A stretch of 40,480 nt of DNA from Clostridiales bacterium (GTDB lineage: Bacteria; Bacillota; Clostridia; Oscillospirales; Oscillospiraceae): positions 1 to 40,480 of the forward strand of contig JAAVHX010000006.1 of assembly GCA_014799475.1 (NCBI GenBank), read 5' to 3'. Positions within the stretch are counted from its first letter, which is position 1. Every line of letters begins with the position of its first letter. Both the position numbers and the translations under genes were made by a program. A model generated the notes under the pieces. It saw nothing but the letters and a program-made list of their open reading frames with translations, was not told the origin of the DNA and ran no database searches. Of the stretch, positions 23,570 to 30,793 are shown piece by piece.

Positions 23570-24415
23570 ATGGTACGCATCATCACCGACGGCACCAGCG
23601 ATATGTCCGCCCAACGGGCGGCGGAGCTGAATATCGACGTCATCCCCCTGAGGGTCCTGTTTGGAGAGGAGAGCTTCCTGGACGGCGTGGACATCACCCG
23701 GGAGGAGTTCTTTGCCCGCCTGGCCTCCAGCCAGGAGCTGCCCACCACCTCCCAGCTCACCCCGGACGATTTCCTGGGGCTGTTCCAGAAGTACGCCGCC
23801 CAGGGGGATGAGATCGTGGGGATCTTTGTGTCCACAGAGCTCAGCGGAACCTGTCAGTCCGCCTGTATCGCCCGGGAGATGGTGGAGGGCGGGGAGATCC
23901 ACATCGTGGACTCCCGCACCGTCACCTTTGCCCTGGCCCTGCTGGTGGAGGAGGCGGCCCGTATGCGGGATCAGGGGCTGTCCGCCGCCCAAATCGCGGC
24001 CGAAGTGGAGAAGCTGGCCCAGCGCACCCACCTGTTGGCGGTGGTGGACACGCTGACCTACTTAAAGAAGGGCGGGCGCGTCTCAGCCGCCACCGCCGCC
24101 GTGGGCGGGCTGCTGGGCATCAAGCCCATCGTGGGGGTGGACAGCCGGGGCACGGTGGAGGCCCTGGGCAAGGCCCGCTCCATCGCCTCCGGTCTGGACT
24201 GGATTGCCCAGCACATCAAAAACGCCCCAGCGGATCCCGAGCATTTGGTGGCTTACGGCCACTCCAACTCCCCGGATCGGGTGCCGGTGTGCATGGAGGC
24301 GCTGAAGGACGCGCTGCCCCAGGACAAGCCCCCGCTGATGGGCTCCATCGGCGCGGTGGTGGGCACCCATGTGGGCCCGGGGGCCGTGGGCGTGGCCTAC
24401 ATCGCGGCGGAATAG
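23570..24415 (+). CDS. DegV family fatty-acid-binding protein (FakB-like)
   Basis: A 281-residue DegV-fold protein. It shows the N-terminal RIITDGTSDMS, the fatty-acid carboxylate-binding LPTTSQLTPDDF, and FVSTELSGTCQSA; the C-terminal domain ends VVGTHVGPGAVGVAYI. Proteins of this family (FakB) hold a fatty acid while the kinase FakA phosphorylates it for phospholipid synthesis. ATG 23570 is nine bases after GAGGAG; upstream codons in the same frame overlap the operator and have no ribosome site. It is first in an operon with a FabT-like regulator, which supports a link to exogenous fatty acids. No fakA is in the window. Confidence 0.9.
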   Translation: MVRIITDGTSDMSAQRAAELNIDVIPLRVLFGEESFLDGVDITREEFFARLASSQELPTTSQLTPDDFLGLFQKYAAQGDEIVGIFVSTELSGTCQSACIAREMVEGGEIHIVDSRTVTFALALLVEEAARMRDQGLSAAQIAAEVEKLAQRTHLLAVVDTLTYLKKGGRVSAATAAVGGLLGIKPIVGVDSRGTVEALGKARSIASGLDWIAQHIKNAPADPEHLVAYGHSNSPDRVPVCMEALKDALPQDKPPLMGSIGAVVGTHVGPGAVGVAYIAAE

Positions 24416-24424
24416 GGGGAGACC

Positions 24425-24886
24425 ATGGAGCACGATCACTGCGCCAAGGAGCTGAACGATTTCCTGGTGGAGGTGTTCAACGACATCCTGAAAACGGAGG
24501 AGTTATACGTCACCGAGCGCTGCGCCGACCTGTCCGTGCGGGAGATGCACCTGATCGAGGAGGTGTGCCGGGCGGTGGATCAGGGGAGGGACAACCGCTC
24601 TTCCGCCATCGCCGCCGCCCAGGGGGTGACGGCGGGGACGCTGACCTCGGCGGTGAACCAGCTGGAGGCCAAGGGCTATCTGGAGCGGGTGCGGGACAGC
24701 AGCGACAAGCGCTCCGTCCGCCTTTGCCCCACGCAAAAGGGCCGGGAGGCCGACCGCCGCCATACCGACTTCCACCGGGAGCTGGTGGCGGCCACCGTGG
24801 AGACGCTGACGGCGGAGGAGACTGAGGTGCTGGCCCGGGGCCTGAGCGGCATCGCCGCCTTTATCCGGGCCAAATACCTGGCCTGA
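24425..24886 (+). CDS. MarR-family transcriptional regulator, FabT-like
   Basis: A 153-residue winged-helix repressor. The DNA-binding part is SAIAAAQGVTAGTLTSAVNQ followed by LEAKGYLERVRDSSDKRSVR, the recognition helix and wing. The N-terminal LNDFLVEVFNDILKTEELYV and LSVREMHLIEEV resemble FabT, the fatty-acid-synthesis repressor of Firmicutes. It starts nine bases after the DegV stop. The two FabT-like boxes at the operon promoter suggest it represses its own operon and perhaps fab genes elsewhere. Identification as MarR is secure; as a FabT equivalent it is inference. Confidence 0.88.
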   Translation: MEHDHCAKELNDFLVEVFNDILKTEELYVTERCADLSVREMHLIEEVCRAVDQGRDNRSSAIAAAQGVTAGTLTSAVNQLEAKGYLERVRDSSDKRSVRLCPTQKGREADRRHTDFHRELVAATVETLTAEETEVLARGLSGIAAFIRAKYLA

Positions 24887-24920
24887 TCCCCGCGCCGGAA
24901 CGTTTATGACAAAACAGGCA

Positions 24921-24961
24921 CCCCCTTTCGAGCGAAACGCTCGAAAGGGGGTGAGCTTTTT
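24921..24961 (+). terminator. Bidirectional terminator between marR and the DUF4317 gene
   Basis: A perfect 14-bp stem (24921-24934 with 24938-24951), AAA loop, then TGAGCTTTTT on the plus strand. On the minus strand it is followed by TGCCTGTTTTG, so it can also end the large minus-strand operon. Confidence 0.88.
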
Positions 24962-24988
24962 CAGCGCGATCCGGGGGCGCATCCCCCT

Positions 24989-26122
24989 TTATGTCCAGTC
25001 CACCGGCATCCCGTTGACCTCCATCCCCTTGCTGGCCGGTATGAGGAGATACTTTTTGCCGTCGATGATCCGCAGCTCCACCAGATGGCTGTGCTCCGGG
25101 TCGAGGGTGATGGCGGCGTCCTGGGTCTTGACCTCGAAGCGCTTGCTGTCGATGAGGTTGGCGGGGCTGAGCGCCGCCCCCTCGCCGAACCGCTCCGCGC
25201 ACTTTTCACAAAAGGCGGTGACTTGAGCCTCCTCCGCCCCGCAGTCCTGGAGGATGTCGGCCACATCGTTGGCGGTGAGGGTCAGCGGCTCCGGGTCCCG
25301 GCTCTCCCTGTGCTGCCCGATCTGCTGGGTCAGCTGTTCGTGGACGGCCTGAACCACCTCCAGGCCGCAATTTCCTGCCAGCGCCTCGGTGAGGGCGGAC
25401 TGGAACGCCTCCCGCTGCTCACCGGCGGACATGAGCGGCTCGGTGTGAAAGACGGCGTCCAGGAACTCCTGATGCAGCTCGTCCGGCTTGCGGGTGTAGG
25501 CCAGGGCGTTGTAGATATTGGCCGCCCGGTCGTCAAAGGCGGGGAACAGGAAGCCCAGCTCCGGCGGGGCCACGAGCTGGCTGGGGAGGGAGTTGTGGAA
25601 CCCGTTTTCATCGGGACAGTAGCGCAGCTCCAGCTTGCCGTCCTTCACCGGGCACACGCAGCAGACGATGTAGGAAAACACCTGGTCGGAGGCGTCCGCC
25701 TGGAGCTCGTCGTCCTTGCCCCGGAAGGGGACGTCGTAAGTATCGTGGGCCAGCAGGATCAGGTAATTGCTGTCCCCCATGTCCAGGGAGTCGATGACCT
25801 TTTGATAGAACTGCCGCCGCACCTCGCCGTCCTTCAGCCCGGAGTTCCGCAGGGCCATGAGCAGCCGGTGTTCCTCGCTGTCCGCCACCTGCTGGGTGGA
25901 AAATTCGACGTCCAGCAGATTTCTCCCCAGGGCGCCGGAGAGCGCTTTTTTCAAGAAACCCAGGTATTGCTCGGCTTCCTCCTGGGGCATCATCCCCAGG
26001 GATTCGTCCAGGGAGGAGATGATCTCTTTCCGGCAGCTGACATAGCAGCCATAGACGCGGCTGATGGCGTTTTTATTCAGGCGAAAGCGGCGGCGCAGCT
26101 CGCTGATCTCTTTTTGGTTCAT
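24989..26122 (-). CDS. DUF4317 family protein
   Basis: A 377-residue cytoplasmic protein of the DUF4317 family, common in Clostridia and uncharacterised. Recognisable parts are NQKEISELRRRFRLNKNAIS with GCYVSC at the start, and YLILLAHDTYDVPFRGKD in the middle with SYIVCCVCPVK. The end (LRIIDGKKYLLIPASKGM, then VNGMPVDW) is beta-rich. No catalytic motif was seen. ATG 26122 follows GAGGTTACC and gives the family start; ATG 26146 is less likely. It lies 79 bases downstream of the VWA gene on the same strand, so it may belong to the same transcript, though the gap is larger than others in that operon. Confidence 0.88.
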   Translation of the reverse strand: MNQKEISELRRRFRLNKNAISRVYGCYVSCRKEIISSLDESLGMMPQEEAEQYLGFLKKALSGALGRNLLDVEFSTQQVADSEEHRLLMALRNSGLKDGEVRRQFYQKVIDSLDMGDSNYLILLAHDTYDVPFRGKDDELQADASDQVFSYIVCCVCPVKDGKLELRYCPDENGFHNSLPSQLVAPPELGFLFPAFDDRAANIYNALAYTRKPDELHQEFLDAVFHTEPLMSAGEQREAFQSALTEALAGNCGLEVVQAVHEQLTQQIGQHRESRDPEPLTLTANDVADILQDCGAEEAQVTAFCEKCAERFGEGAALSPANLIDSKRFEVKTQDAAITLDPEHSHLVELRIIDGKKYLLIPASKGMEVNGMPVDWT

Positions 26123-26201
26123 GGTAACCTCACATTCGCAAATCAATTTCCCGCGTATTTTGGGAGACGAGACGCCCGGAGCGGCGGGATCACGCTGGGC
26201 G

Positions 26202-27368
26202 CTATCCCTTTTGGCTGGCCAGCCCCTCCAGGCTCTGCCCCTTCAGCGTCCGCTCCAGCAGCTCGGGCAGGCGTTCCGGGGCGCAGGCAAAGCAGGGGAT
26301 CCCCATGGCGGCGATCCGCCGGGCGGTCTCGGGGTCATAGAAGGGCTTGCCGCCGTCGGCAATGGCCAGCAGCACCACCACCGTCACCCCGGAGGCTTTC
26401 AGCTCCTCCACCCGGCGCAGCAGGGCGGCGCGGTTGCCCCCCTCGTACAGGTCGGAGATGAGGAAGAACAGCGTCTTGGCCGGGGACTCCACCAGCTCCT
26501 GGCAGTAGGCGATGGATTTGGCGATGTCGGTGCCGCCCCCCATCTGGAAGCCGAACAGCAGATCCACCGGGTCGGCGCACAGGGGGGTCAGATCCATGAT
26601 CTGGGTGTCGAAGGCCACCACGCTGGTCTTGACGGCGGACATGGACGCCAGCACGCAGGACAGCACCGAGGAATAGATGATGGACTGCCCCATGGAGCCG
26701 CTCTGGTCGATGTCCAGGATGATGTGCCAGCGGTTGATCTTGCTGGAGCGGTCGAAGAAATACACCCGCTCAGGGATGACCGCTTTCAACTCAGGGTTAT
26801 AATTTTGCAGGTTCCGCCGGATGGTATAGGGGAAGTCGATGGCGGATGCCGACGGCAGGGGGGAGTGGGCCCGGCGGTTCAGCGCCGCCGTCACCGCCCG
26901 GCGCACGTCGTTCTCCAGCATCTTGTTGATCTCTTCCACGATTTTGCGGATGAACTTCCGGGCCGATTCCTTGGACTTTTTGGGGATCTGGTCCTTCAGC
27001 ATCAGCAGGGTGGAGGCCAGGTTCAGATCGGGCTCCAGCCCCTCCAGCAGCTCCGGCTCCAGCAGAAGCTGCTTCAGCCCCTTGCGCTCGATGGCGTCGT
27101 TCTGCACCACCGCCACGATCTCCGGGTCAAACAGGGAGCGCAGGTCGCCCAGCCACTTGGAGATGACGGGGGAGGAGGGGCCGCGCCCTCCGGTGGGGCC
27201 GCTCCCGCCACTGAAGCCCTCCCCCGGCCCACCGTAGATGGCGGACAGGGCGCCGTCCATCAGCAGCTCCTCCTGGGACAGCGCGCCGCCCCCCATGCCG
27301 GTGAAGGACTGCTCCGTCTCGGAGCCCAGGATCAGCCGCCAGCGGGATAGTTGTTCTGTTTGTGCCAT
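26202..27368 (-). CDS. VWA-domain protein of a MoxR-VWA-SWIM system (YehP-like)
   Basis: A 388-residue protein with an N-terminal helical half and a C-terminal von Willebrand A domain. The complete MIDAS metal site is present: ILDIDQSGSMGQS, GGGTDIAKSI and LISDLYEGG. VWA proteins of this type pair with MoxR AAA+ ATPases as substrate or metal-ion-dependent adaptors. Size and partners match E. coli YehP (VWA, next to the MoxR-type YehL and the SWIM protein YehQ), itself uncharacterised. It begins 12 bases after the DUF5682 gene. The substrate is unknown. Confidence 0.88.
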   Translation of the reverse strand: MAQTEQLSRWRLILGSETEQSFTGMGGGALSQEELLMDGALSAIYGGPGEGFSGGSGPTGGRGPSSPVISKWLGDLRSLFDPEIVAVVQNDAIERKGLKQLLLEPELLEGLEPDLNLASTLLMLKDQIPKKSKESARKFIRKIVEEINKMLENDVRRAVTAALNRRAHSPLPSASAIDFPYTIRRNLQNYNPELKAVIPERVYFFDRSSKINRWHIILDIDQSGSMGQSIIYSSVLSCVLASMSAVKTSVVAFDTQIMDLTPLCADPVDLLFGFQMGGGTDIAKSIAYCQELVESPAKTLFFLISDLYEGGNRAALLRRVEELKASGVTVVVLLAIADGGKPFYDPETARRIAAMGIPCFACAPERLPELLERTLKGQSLEGLASQKG

Positions 27369-27380
27369 AGCGTCCTCCCC

Positions 27381-29687
27381 CTAAATGTCGTCAAAGTCGA
27401 ACTCGTCCAGGCTGTCCAGCACCGTCTGTTCCGTTTCGGTGATGTCGTTCATGAGGACCTCCGCCGTCTGCTGGGGGCTGACGCCCCAGATCTCGCCCAA
27501 ATTCTCTGCGATGTCGTTCTTTTCGCTGGGAGAGAAGTCGGCGAAGGCCCGCCGCAGGAACACCAGCGCCCGGCGGAAGGTCTCGTCGTCCAGGCCGCTG
27601 AGGTAGTCGTCCAGCTGCCGCCATAGGCTCAACCGGGCAATGAGGGCATAGCGGTTTTTGCCCGCCAGCCCCTCAAACCACCCCGCGCCCAGATCGGCGG
27701 GCACGCCGGGGGACAGCCGCCGGGCCACCTCACGGGAGAGAAGGGCCTCGTCCGCCTTTCCCCGCTCCAGCAGGATGGCCATGGCGAAGCCGGAGCAGCG
27801 GGTGTTCAAATCGTCCCGGTCGGAGATACCGGTAAGCAGATCCAGCCAGCGCGCCTCCTCCAAAAAGTCGTGATTGAGCTGGAGGGCGTTGAGCTGATCC
27901 ATGGCGCGGGTCACCTCGGGGGCGGCCTTGGCGTCGCACACGCAGGCGTCCGTCAGCGTCAGGCAGGAGCGCAGATAGAGCTGCTTGATGAGCGGGATAA
28001 CGGGCGCGGGGTCGAACCGCCGCAGATCGCCGTACCGTACCACCAGGGATAGCCGGGAAGCCGTCTCGGCCACCTCCGAAATGGCGGCGGAGTCCACGCT
28101 CAGCCCCTGCAAGACGGACAGGGCGTGGGCCGCGGCGGCGGGCATCCCGCACAAAAATGCGTCCTGGAAAATGGCGGCGGCTTCCGCGATGGAGCCGCTG
28201 TTGTCCGCCCGCTCTTTGAGGGCAAAGGCGGCGGCGCCCTCGATGGTCTCCCCCATGAGGGCGGACTCTACGATCTCGATCTCCGCCTCGGGTGTCCAGC
28301 GCAGCTCCCAGTACTCCCCCCAGTTGACCCCGTCCTGCCGGGAGGGGAGGAGGTTGGCGAAGTGCACCCCCAGCACCCGCAGGCGGTGGAGGAAGAAGGA
28401 GCGCCGCAAATCGCCCAGCGCGGCCTGTTCCGACTTCACGTTCAGCTTTTCCCGCAGATCCAGGTCAAGGCGCTGCAATTCAGCGGTGCGGAATTTCTCC
28501 AGCCGCAGCTCCTTGAGCTGCCGGTAAAAGTCCTCCTGCACCGACGTGCGGGCCACCCCCTCTGGGAGGAAGCCGATCTTCTTGCCGATCTCCGTGTCCG
28601 CCGCGGCCAGGGCCAGCTCGGAAAAGCTGCCGTGGCCCATGGTGGTAACGCTGGCGTCCCGCAGGTCGGACAGGGTGGGGTATTTGCTCCCCCGCATGGC
28701 GGCCAGCGTGTCCGCCAGCCGCACCGCCTCAATGACCTCGGCGGAGGAGGTGAGGTTGCCCGCCTTGCGATGGGCGGCGGCAAGACGGGTCAAATAGAGG
28801 TACGCCGTTTCCCCCGGGCCGCCCCTGTTGAGGGCGTCCCACAGCAGCTCGAAATAGGCCGGGGCCTTGTTGCCCGCGCCGTAGCCCGAACGGGAGGACA
28901 GGCGGTAGTAGGAGTAAGGCATCAGCGTGGCGCAGCAGTCGGCCCGGGGCAGCGCCTTTTCCTCCTCGTCGGTCATGGGCTGGTTTTCCTCCAGCCCCGC
29001 CACATGGAACGAGCCGCAGACGCAGAAAATCTTTTCCTCCGGAATGCCGCTGTCAACAGCCTGCTGCATGACCCGTTTCATGTGCGCTTCGCGTACGATG
29101 GTTTCCGCCATATGCCGCTTATCGTCCACAGAAGCCGTGCGCAGCTGCCGCCCGAAGGTGTTGTTGGCCTGATGGAAGTCCGGCCCGCCCTCGATCTGCT
29201 CGAAGGTGCGCTCCCAGAAAGTGTCGTGATCTTCGTCGGTGAGGGTCTCCAGACGACGGTAGATGCTTTCCATTGTCTGGGCAGGCTCCTCGTGGTCGTC
29301 TGGACCGTCATTGACGGCTTCGCCGTCAACGACCGGTCCGGCAGTGGCTTCGCCACTGCCCGGCCTCATCCCCAAAAACACCGACGAGGGCAGATCCATG
29401 AACCGGCACTCCACCTTGTGCTCGTTTGCCCACAAAATGGCCTGGGCCTCCGGGGAATAGATAGCAAAGGGCCACAAAATCGTCCGCACCGGCGCTTCCT
29501 TGGTGTAGGCCATGATGGCGGCGGGGAACTGGGTGTCCGGGTGGCACAGCCACTTCATCTGGTCGTTGAGGTCGCTGGGGCCCTCCACCAGCACCAGTTC
29601 CGGCTGGGCCGCGTCCAGCGCCCGCCGCAGATGGTACGCCGCCGCCGGGGACAGGTGGCGCACGCCAAACAATATGGGAGTACCCAT
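27381..29687 (-). CDS. DUF5682 family protein with TIKI/TraB-like GxxH motifs
   Basis: A 768-residue cytoplasmic protein of the DUF5682 type. The first 240 residues resemble the TIKI/TraB/ChaN fold: ILFGVRHLSP (GxxH at residues 8-11), LVLVEGPSD (Glu35), and later FCVCGSFHVAGL (second GxxH near residue 223). In TIKI proteins these residues bind metal for proteolysis, so a metallohydrolase activity can be inferred but not shown. The rest is helical. ATG 29687 shares one base with the ATPase stop. Residues around 109-130 (GSGEATAGPVVDGEAVN) are encoded by two perfect palindromes and look like an in-frame insertion. It may correspond to E. coli YehM by size and position. Confidence 0.8.
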   Translation of the reverse strand: MGTPILFGVRHLSPAAAYHLRRALDAAQPELVLVEGPSDLNDQMKWLCHPDTQFPAAIMAYTKEAPVRTILWPFAIYSPEAQAILWANEHKVECRFMDLPSSVFLGMRPGSGEATAGPVVDGEAVNDGPDDHEEPAQTMESIYRRLETLTDEDHDTFWERTFEQIEGGPDFHQANNTFGRQLRTASVDDKRHMAETIVREAHMKRVMQQAVDSGIPEEKIFCVCGSFHVAGLEENQPMTDEEEKALPRADCCATLMPYSYYRLSSRSGYGAGNKAPAYFELLWDALNRGGPGETAYLYLTRLAAAHRKAGNLTSSAEVIEAVRLADTLAAMRGSKYPTLSDLRDASVTTMGHGSFSELALAAADTEIGKKIGFLPEGVARTSVQEDFYRQLKELRLEKFRTAELQRLDLDLREKLNVKSEQAALGDLRRSFFLHRLRVLGVHFANLLPSRQDGVNWGEYWELRWTPEAEIEIVESALMGETIEGAAAFALKERADNSGSIAEAAAIFQDAFLCGMPAAAAHALSVLQGLSVDSAAISEVAETASRLSLVVRYGDLRRFDPAPVIPLIKQLYLRSCLTLTDACVCDAKAAPEVTRAMDQLNALQLNHDFLEEARWLDLLTGISDRDDLNTRCSGFAMAILLERGKADEALLSREVARRLSPGVPADLGAGWFEGLAGKNRYALIARLSLWRQLDDYLSGLDDETFRRALVFLRRAFADFSPSEKNDIAENLGEIWGVSPQQTAEVLMNDITETEQTVLDSLDEFDFDDI
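29311..29360. repeat. Pair of palindromic mini-elements inside the DUF5682 gene
   Basis: Two perfect hairpins with TTC loops: TTGACGGC-TTC-GCCGTCAA (29311-29329) and GGCAGTGGC-TTC-GCCACTGCC (29340-29360). On the coding strand each gives the core Gly-Glu-Ala, so they are related elements lying in frame in a low-complexity segment. Confidence 0.75.
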
Positions 29688-30778
29688 CACCCGTTCAGCT
29701 CCCGGCAGGCACGGTAGAGCGGCAGCCATTCGTGGCCCCGCTTCTTCATCACGTTCTCCAGATACTCCTTCCAGGTGACCTTGTCGTTCTCCTCGTCCTT
29801 CACCACGGCCCCTTGGAGGGCAGCGGCCAGATCCCCGTCGGATACCCGGCCGTCCCCAAAGCTCCCGGCCAGCGCCATGGAGTTGGCCAGCAGGGAAATG
29901 GCCTCGGCGGTGGACAGCACGCCGGAGGTGGTTTTCAGCTTCTGCTTGCCGTCCAGGGTGGCGCCGCCCCGCAGCTCCCGGAAGATGGTGACCACCTTCT
30001 CCACCGTGTCCTCGTCGGGCTGGCGGGCGTTCAAATCAAGACCGTTGGACAGCTGGGCCACCCGGGTGCGAACGATGTCCAGTTCCGTCTCCATATCCGA
30101 CGGGGTGGGCAGCACCACGATGTTGAACCGCCGCTTCAACGCCGCCGACATATCGTTGACGCCCTTGTCCCGGGTGTTGGCGGTGGCGATGACGGAGAAG
30201 CCCTTGGCGGCGGGCACCTCCAGGCCCAGCTCGGGGACGCTGAGCCGCTTTTCCGACAGGATGGAGATGAGCGCGTCCTGCACCTCGCTGGCGCAGCGGG
30301 AGATCTCCTCCACACGGGCGATGGAGCCCGTCTCCATGGCTCGGTAGACGGGGCTTTTCACCATAGCCTCGGGGCAGGGGCCCTTGGCAATGAGCATGGC
30401 GTAGTTCCAGGAGTAGCGGATATGCTCCTCGGTGGTGCCCGCCGTGCCCTGCACCACCTTGGTGGAGTCGCCGTTGACGGCGGCGGTCAGGTGCTCGCTG
30501 AGCCAGGATTTCGCCGTGCCCGGCTCGCCGATGAGCAGCAGGGCACGGTCGGTGACCAGGGTAGCGATGGCGATCTCCACCAAACGGCGATTGCCCATGT
30601 ACTTGGGGGTGATGTCCACGCCCTTCACCTTCACGTTCCCGGTGAGGTAGGTCAGTACCGACCGGGGGGACATCCGCCACCCGGTGGGGATGGTGTCGGT
30701 CTCCGCGGAGATCAGGGCGTCCAGTTCCTTCTGATAAAGCTCCTCCGCCGGGAGGCGCTGTACGTTTTTGTCTGCCAT
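29687..30778 (-). CDS. MoxR-type AAA+ ATPase (YehL-like)
   Basis: A 363-residue AAA+ ATPase. Walker A is GEPGTAKS at residues 84-91; the Walker B position reads IARVEEISRC, with Glu where Asp-Glu is usual; sensor 1 is ATANTRD; the arginine-finger region is ALKRRFNIVVLPTP. MoxR ATPases act as chaperones that mature or remodel partner complexes with VWA proteins, and the length nearly equals E. coli YehL. ATG 30778 follows GGAGGAATGTGAC. It is the third gene of the MoxR-VWA-SWIM operon, 15 bases after the helical-repeat gene. Confidence 0.9.
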   Translation of the reverse strand: MADKNVQRLPAEELYQKELDALISAETDTIPTGWRMSPRSVLTYLTGNVKVKGVDITPKYMGNRRLVEIAIATLVTDRALLLIGEPGTAKSWLSEHLTAAVNGDSTKVVQGTAGTTEEHIRYSWNYAMLIAKGPCPEAMVKSPVYRAMETGSIARVEEISRCASEVQDALISILSEKRLSVPELGLEVPAAKGFSVIATANTRDKGVNDMSAALKRRFNIVVLPTPSDMETELDIVRTRVAQLSNGLDLNARQPDEDTVEKVVTIFRELRGGATLDGKQKLKTTSGVLSTAEAISLLANSMALAGSFGDGRVSDGDLAAALQGAVVKDEENDKVTWKEYLENVMKKRGHEWLPLYRACRELNG

Positions 30779-30793
30779 GTCACATTCCTCCGT

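Noticed and set aside
28125-29717. A 530-residue plus-strand open frame
   Set aside because: Antisense of the DUF5682 gene; no ribosome site, and biased composition.
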